Part shown: in pieces, positions 59,302 to 64,000 of the stretch
Layout: every line of letters begins with the position of its first letter
How positions within the stretch are numbered: the first letter of the stretch is position 1
NCBI RefSeq assembly: GCF_004342265.1
Contig: NZ_SMCS01000002.1
Span: 682,001-746,000 of the forward strand
Reading direction: 5' to 3'
Source of the DNA: Luteibacter rhizovicinus
GTDB lineage: Bacteria > Pseudomonadota > Gammaproteobacteria > Xanthomonadales > Rhodanobacteraceae
DNA length: 64,000 bases
Position numbers and translations under genes: made by a program
The notes under the pieces: generated by a model
The model's input: the letters and a program-made list of their open reading frames with translations, nothing else
What the model was told of the DNA's origin: nothing
Databases searched by the model: none

Positions 59302-59507
59302 GACGGGATTTCCCCCTTCCCCGGTGCTGTCGCGAGTGTAACTGAATCGTTAAAGGGCACAATACGGCGCTGCGCTCGCCCGACTTGACCGGCCGGCGTA
59401 GAATACGGGCCCATCCTACCGGGTAGCGGTGTTTGGATTTCGCCGATTTGCCCGCATTCTGGGCACACCGCAATCGCTCCCGGCCCGAGAAGAAAACAGG
59501 TGCCATC

Positions 59508-60011
59508 GTGTCCGTCCTTACGATCCTCGAATTCCCCGATCCCCGCCTGCGCACCGTCGCGGCGCCGGTGACCGTGTTCGACGACAAGCTGAAGCAGTTC
59601 GTCGACGACATGTACGAGACCATGTACGAGGCCAATGGCGTCGGCCTGGCCGCGACCCAGGTCGATGTCCACCAGCGCGTGCTGGTTGCCGACATGAGCG
59701 ACGACCGCAACGAGCCGCTCGTACTGATCAATCCCGAGATCGTCGAGAAGGACGGCAGCCAGGTTTATCAGGAAGGCTGCCTGTCGTTCCCCGGCGTCTA
59801 CGCCGACGTGACCCGTGCCCTCAGCGTGAAAGTCCGCGCGCAGGACGTCACGGGCAAGGACATCGTCGTCGAGGCGGAAGGCCCGCTCGCCGTGTGCATC
59901 CAGCACGAGATGGACCATCTCGCGGGCAAGGTCTTCGTCGATTACCTCTCCCCGCTGAAGCGCGGCATGCTGCTCAAGCGGATGGAAAAACAGCGTCGGG
60001 CAAGCGCCTGA
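59508..60011 (+). CDS. def: Peptide deformylase
   Basis: The 167-residue metalloenzyme removes the formyl group from new proteins. The three motifs are present: [18 protein letters not shown] (Cys ligand) and [10 protein letters not shown] (HExxH). The start is a GTG (59508) giving [15 protein letters not shown]; an upstream TTG at 59433 would add 25 residues not seen in the family. fmt follows 3 bases later. Confidence 0.96.
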   Translation: MSVLTILEFPDPRLRTVAAPVTVFDDKLKQFVDDMYETMYEANGVGLAATQVDVHQRVLVADMSDDRNEPLVLINPEIVEKDGSQVYQEGCLSFPGVYADVTRALSVKVRAQDVTGKDIVVEAEGPLAVCIQHEMDHLAGKVFVDYLSPLKRGMLLKRMEKQRRASA

Positions 60012-60014
60012 CCG

Positions 60015-60959
60015 ATGACCGACCGCCCTCTGCGCCTGGTATTCGCGGGCACGCCCGATTTCGCTGTCCCTTGTCTTGAAGCCTGCCGCGCCTCCGGCGC
60101 TGACGTCGTCGCGGTCTATACCCAGCCCGACCGCCCCGCGGGTCGCGGGCGCAAGCTGACCGCCAGCCCGGTCAAGGAAGCGGCGATCGCGGCTGGCATA
60201 GCGGTCGAGCAGCCCGAATCCTTCAAGGCGGAGGCCGACCGCGACACCCTCGCCGCCTATGCTCCCGATCTGATGGTGGTCGTGGCCTACGGTCTGATCC
60301 TGCCGCGCAAGGTACTCGCCATTCCACGCCTGGGCTGCTGGAACGTGCACGCCTCGCTGCTGCCGCGCTGGCGCGGCGCGGCTCCGATTCAGCGGGCCAT
60401 TCTCGCGGGCGACACCGAGTCGGGTGTCGACCTCATGCAGATGGAAGCCGGCCTGGATACCGGCCCCATGCTCGTCGAACGCCGCACGCCGATATCGGCG
60501 GACGACACCGGCGGCAGCCTGCACGACCGCCTTTCCGTACTGGGTGCCGATGCCCTGGCCGAAGGTCTGCGCCGGGTCATGGCCGGCGAAACCCTGGTCG
60601 CCACGCCGCAGGCCGACACCGGCGTCGAATACGCGCACAAACTCGACAAAGCCGAAGCGCTGCTCGACTTCACCCGGCCTGCCATCGAACTGGAACGGAA
60701 GGTACGCGCCTTCGATCCCTGGCCTGTTGCCGAAGCCGAGGTCGCGGGCGAACGCCTGCGTATCTGGTCGGCCGTCGCTATCGCGGGCGAGCCCGGCGCC
60801 GTGCCGGGTTCGCTTCTCGCCGCCAGTCGCGACGGGCTGGATATCGCCTGTGCCGAGGGAGCGCTCCGCCTGCTCGCCGTACAACGCGCGGGTGGGAGAC
60901 GGATCGGTGTCGTCGACTATCTCAACGCGCGACCGGAACTACGGAAGGCTCGTTCATGA
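60015..60959 (+). CDS. fmt: Methionyl-tRNA formyltransferase
   Basis: The 314-residue enzyme formylates initiator Met-tRNA using 10-formyl-tetrahydrofolate. The signature [18 protein letters not shown] (residues ~111-128) is present, as is the N-terminal [16 protein letters not shown]-terminal OB-like domain starts near residue 205. It is in the def-fmt-rsmB operon and overlaps rsmB by 4 bases. Confidence 0.97.
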   Translation: MTDRPLRLVFAGTPDFAVPCLEACRASGADVVAVYTQPDRPAGRGRKLTASPVKEAAIAAGIAVEQPESFKAEADRDTLAAYAPDLMVVVAYGLILPRKVLAIPRLGCWNVHASLLPRWRGAAPIQRAILAGDTESGVDLMQMEAGLDTGPMLVERRTPISADDTGGSLHDRLSVLGADALAEGLRRVMAGETLVATPQADTGVEYAHKLDKAEALLDFTRPAIELERKVRAFDPWPVAEAEVAGERLRIWSAVAIAGEPGAVPGSLLAASRDGLDIACAEGALRLLAVQRAGGRRIGVVDYLNARPELRKARS

Positions 60960-62266
60960 GCACGATGTCGACCCGGGCGCTCGCGGCCGAAGCACTGGCC
61001 GACATCGCGCTTGCGGGTCACTCGTTGCGAGAGGTCGCCGACCGGGCGACCAGAAAACTTTCCGACTCCCGCGATCGTGCATTGCTGACGGCGCTGCTCA
61101 ATGAAGGCGCGCGATGGTGGCCACGATACGACGCCGCGATCGACCGCCTGCTGGATAAATCGCTGCGACGTAACGAGCCGGCGATCCATGCGCTGCTCGT
61201 CCTGGGCCTGATCCAGATCGAGGTCCTGGAAATGCCGGGATACGCCGCCGTGGCAGCCACGGTCGAAGCGGCTCGCGAATTGCGCCGCCCGCGATTCGCG
61301 GGACTGGTCAATGCCGTGCTGCGTCGCTGGCAACGAGAGCGCGTATCGCTGATCGAAGCACTGGATGCGACACCGGCGACACGTCACGCCCATCCCGCAT
61401 GGCTTGCGAAGACCATCGCCGCGGACTGGCCGGGCAGGGCCGACAGCGTGTTCGCCGCCAACAATCAGGAACCGCCGCTGATGCTGCGGGTGAATCGTCG
61501 ACGCGCCACGCGCGAGACGGTGGCCGAAGCATTGCGGGCGGCCGGTCAGAACGCGACATTGCATCCATGGCTGGTCGACGGGCTCGTCCTGCCGCACAGC
61601 ACCGATATTACCCGGCTGCCCGGCTTTCCCGAAGGTCACTTCGCGGTACAGGACGGCGCGGCGCAGATACCCGCCGACCTGCTCGACGTTGCCGACGGCC
61701 AGCGTGTGCTGGACGCATGCGCCGCACCCGGCGGCAAAGCCTGCCACGTGCTGGAGCGCGCCGATGTCGCGCTGGTCGCCGTGGAATCGGAAGCGGGACG
61801 CGCCCCACGCATCCAGCAGAATCTCGACCGCCTGGGCCTCGCCGCGACTATCGTCGTCGGCGATGCGGGCAACCCCGATAGCTGGTGGGACGGGCGTCCT
61901 TTCGACCGGATCATGATCGACGCGCCATGCTCCGCGACGGGCGTGATTCGCCGCCGGCCGGATGTACGCCTCCATCGTCGTGCTACCGATATCGACAACC
62001 TCGTCACACAGCAGAAGCGCATCCTCGAAGCACTCTGGCCGCTGCTGGCTCCGGGCGGAAAGTTGCTGTACGTGACGTGTTCGCTGTTGCGACGGGAGAA
62101 CGAGGGCGTGGTCAGTGCTTTCATCGACTCCCACACCGACGCCGTCGCTGCACCGTTCTCGTTGCCCGTGGGACAAGCGGCCGGCATCGGCTGGCAGATA
62201 CTTCCCGGCGATGGCGATCTTGACGGCATGTATTACGCGCTCGTCGAGAAACGCAGCACACCTTAA
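60956..62266 (+). CDS. rsmB: 16S rRNA (cytosine(967)-C(5))-methyltransferase RsmB
   Basis: The 436-residue enzyme has an N-terminal NusB-like domain (residues ~1-140) and a C-terminal Rossmann methyltransferase. SAM motif is [17 protein letters not shown], the first catalytic cysteine lies in [17 protein letters not shown], and the nucleophile in [13 protein letters not shown]. It methylates C967 of 16S rRNA. It is the third gene of the def-fmt-rsmB unit. Confidence 0.96.
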   Translation: MSTMSTRALAAEALADIALAGHSLREVADRATRKLSDSRDRALLTALLNEGARWWPRYDAAIDRLLDKSLRRNEPAIHALLVLGLIQIEVLEMPGYAAVAATVEAARELRRPRFAGLVNAVLRRWQRERVSLIEALDATPATRHAHPAWLAKTIAADWPGRADSVFAANNQEPPLMLRVNRRRATRETVAEALRAAGQNATLHPWLVDGLVLPHSTDITRLPGFPEGHFAVQDGAAQIPADLLDVADGQRVLDACAAPGGKACHVLERADVALVAVESEAGRAPRIQQNLDRLGLAATIVVGDAGNPDSWWDGRPFDRIMIDAPCSATGVIRRRPDVRLHRRATDIDNLVTQQKRILEALWPLLAPGGKLLYVTCSLLRRENEGVVSAFIDSHTDAVAAPFSLPVGQAAGIGWQILPGDGDLDGMYYALVEKRSTP

Positions 62267-62305
62267 GGCTGTTCTCAGCTGTATTATTTCTACTGAAGCC
62301 CCACC

Positions 62306-64000
62306 ATGCGCCGCACTAGCGGTAGCCGTCGAGCCTATCGAGATATGGACGCAGTACACGACGATTCGCAGGAGCGCCGCTATTTCTGGTTTCTGATGAT
62401 TGCCGCATTGGTGGTGATCGGCGCAGGAATCGGATTGCGCGATCCCTGGCCCTCGGACGAACCGCGATTCACGCTGGTCGCACGACAGATGTTCGAAAGC
62501 GGGGACTGGCTGTTCCCTCGCCGCGGCATCGAGCTATACGCCGACAAGCCTCCGATGCTGATGTGGCTGGAAGCCGGCTTCTACACTTTACTGCGCAGCT
62601 GGCGCGTGGCGTTCCTCCTGCCTTCCCTGCTCGCGTCGGTCGGAACGATTGCCCTGGTCTACGATCTCGGCCGTCGCCTATGGACCCGTCAGGCGGGTCT
62701 TTATGCGGGTGCCGCGCTGCTCGTCACTTTCCAGTTCGCGTACCAGACCAAACGCGCGCAGATCGACCCGCTGGTGATGTTCTTCATCACACTTGGCAAT
62801 TACGGACTCCTTCGACATTTCCTGCGCGGCCCCGACTGGCGGGCGTTCTGGCTTGGCTGTTTTGCCGCGGGGCTCGGCGTCATCACCAAGGGCGTCGGCA
62901 TCCTGTCGCTGTTCCTGTTCATTCCCTATGTCGTCGCTCTCGTCGCGCGCTTCGATGGCGTCACGCTGGTGCGTGGGCACGTTGGCCACTGGCTGCTGGG
63001 CCCGGTTGCGTTCCTGCTCGCCATCGCCTTATGGCTGGTGCCGATGCTGCTGACCGCGCAGGCCCATTCGAGCGATCCCGCCTATGCCGCTTACGTCAAC
63101 GACATCCTGTTCCAGCAGACGGCGAAGCGATACGCCAATTCCTGGGATCACGGCCAGAGCGTCTTTTATTTCCTGCCCGTCATCATCGGCACATGGCTAC
63201 CGCTGTCCCTTACCTACTTCGGTACCTTTCCGCGCTGGTGGGCGAAGCTGAAAGCCCGCGACGCCCGATACCTCCTGCCCCTGGGCTGGATCGTGCTCGT
63301 ACTTATTTTCTTCAGCATTCCCCACGGCAAGCGGGACGTCTATGTGATGCCGGCGCTGCCCATGCTGGCCCTGGTCACCGCGCCGTTGCTCGACGAACTC
63401 CTCGGCAAACCGTGGTTGCGACGCCTGGGGCTGGCAACGCTGACGGTCATCGGCGCCGCCCTCGTCGCCGGCGGCGTGCTGGCTCTCACGACCCATCCGA
63501 AATTCGCCGTGAACTTCATCGAACAGCGCGGCCTGGAACAGGGCGATACGTCGATCTGGTGGATGGCGATCACGATCGGCGTCATTCAGCTCGCCCTTGT
63601 CGCGACGATGCGCATGAAGCGCGCCGTTACCGCGGTCGTGGCGGGCATGGTGTCTTTGTGGCTGGTGTTCTCGCTATGGGGTTACCCGGCGCTCAACGCA
63701 TCCAGCTCGTCGGTCGAAGTCATGCAGCGTACGCGTGAGCTGGTACCCCAGGACGACCAGTTGGCCATGGCGGGATGGAAAGAGCAGAACATGTTGATGT
63801 ACCCGGGCCACGCCACCGACTTTGGCTTCACGGTGCCCTGGAACGAGCAGTTCGCCGCGGCGGCGGCATGGCTCCAGCAGGACCCGGATCGGCGCTGGGT
63901 ATTCATCCAGGATGCCGTCATGGGGAACTGCGTGGACGTGGCAAAAGCCACGTTCGTCGGTACGGCGAACCGCCGTGGGTGGTATCTCATCCGTGCCGGC
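62306..64000 (+). CDS. GT83/ArnT-like membrane glycosyltransferase (cut by window end)
   Basis: The frame from ATG 62306 (or 62345) is open to the window end, giving 565 residues. The protein has a dozen or so membrane helices and the PMT-like N-terminal motif RDPWPSDEPRFTLVARQMFE with the acidic DE pair, plus GIELYADKPPMLMWLEA (the KPP motif). These fit ArnT-type lipid-linked sugar transferases that modify lipid A or other envelope glycans using undecaprenyl donors. The sugar is unknown. The 39-bp gap from rsmB suggests it is in the same transcript. Confidence 0.85.
   Translation, partial: MRRTSGSRRAYRDMDAVHDDSQERRYFWFLMIAALVVIGAGIGLRDPWPSDEPRFTLVARQMFESGDWLFPRRGIELYADKPPMLMWLEAGFYTLLRSWRVAFLLPSLLASVGTIALVYDLGRRLWTRQAGLYAGAALLVTFQFAYQTKRAQIDPLVMFFITLGNYGLLRHFLRGPDWRAFWLGCFAAGLGVITKGVGILSLFLFIPYVVALVARFDGVTLVRGHVGHWLLGPVAFLLAIALWLVPMLLTAQAHSSDPAYAAYVNDILFQQTAKRYANSWDHGQSVFYFLPVIIGTWLPLSLTYFGTFPRWWAKLKARDARYLLPLGWIVLVLIFFSIPHGKRDVYVMPALPMLALVTAPLLDELLGKPWLRRLGLATLTVIGAALVAGGVLALTTHPKFAVNFIEQRGLEQGDTSIWWMAITIGVIQLALVATMRMKRAVTAVVAGMVSLWLVFSLWGYPALNASSSSVEVMQRTRELVPQDDQLAMAGWKEQNMLMYPGHATDFGFTVPWNEQFAAAAAWLQQDPDRRWVFIQDAVMGNCVDVAKATFVGTANRRGWYLIRAG

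Overview
The window is one stretch of GC-rich chromosome from a gammaproteobacterium. The genes point to the Xanthomonadales, most likely the Rhodanobacteraceae (Luteibacter or Dyella type). The main pointers are a XanB2-type chorismatase beside glmU, a xanthomonadin/aryl-polyene locus, the lysM-dprA-topA-tsaC and def-fmt-rsmB blocks placed back to back, and REP-like repeats of the GTAGGAGC and CCGGCG types. This is inferred from gene content; no 16S gene is present. No prophage, insertion sequence or CRISPR array was seen.

Layout. 1-6000: the start of an M16 zinc peptidase gene (cut by the window edge), a small membrane ORF, trmL, ubiJ-ubiB, truC, arfB and a small acyltransferase. 6000-7250: an AT-richer pocket with two unrecognised genes. 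7250-11520: a LysR regulator divergent from the glyoxylate-shunt genes aceB-aceA, then a REPIN-like repeat. 11500-19900: a CPA1-type antiporter, yifB, ubiK, a PII gene, a membrane protein, gpmA, a periplasmic VNG-repeat protein, hemF and a DUF218 protein.

19987-30810: an aryl-polyene (xanthomonadin-like) pigment locus. A forward block holds ketosynthase, chain-length-factor-like protein, glycosyltransferase and a CPA2 antiporter. A reverse block of seven overlapping or closely spaced genes holds ACP, a COG4648 membrane protein, an ApeI-like dehydratase, an acyltransferase, a LolA-like protein, an MMPL exporter and an ApeP-like dehydratase. xanB2 (chorismatase) is divergent from the reverse block. 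The aryl-AMP ligase expected to load the starter is about 23 kb away, behind tsaC in the topA group. No ketoreductase is present in the window.

30814-41660: glmU, a DUF748 protein, the complete F-type ATP synthase operon atpIBEFHAGDC, a phasin-like gene and queD. 41860-47800: a PAS-LuxR regulator, elongator tRNA-Met, rppH, bfd-bfr, a coiled-coil membrane protein with a bactofilin, erpA, nudC and an orphan ampE. 47800-64000: an MFS-PlsC fusion, purD, a class D beta-lactamase, the aryl-AMP ligase, tsaC, topA, dprA, a LysM protein, def-fmt-rsmB and a GT83-type membrane glycosyltransferase cut by the window end.

A theme linking several parts is 4-hydroxybenzoate/3-hydroxybenzoate chemistry. XanB2 can supply 3-HBA for pigment and 4-HBA for ubiquinone, and the window also carries the ubiquinone accessory genes ubiJ, ubiB and ubiK. 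These functional links come from family knowledge, not from data in the sequence.
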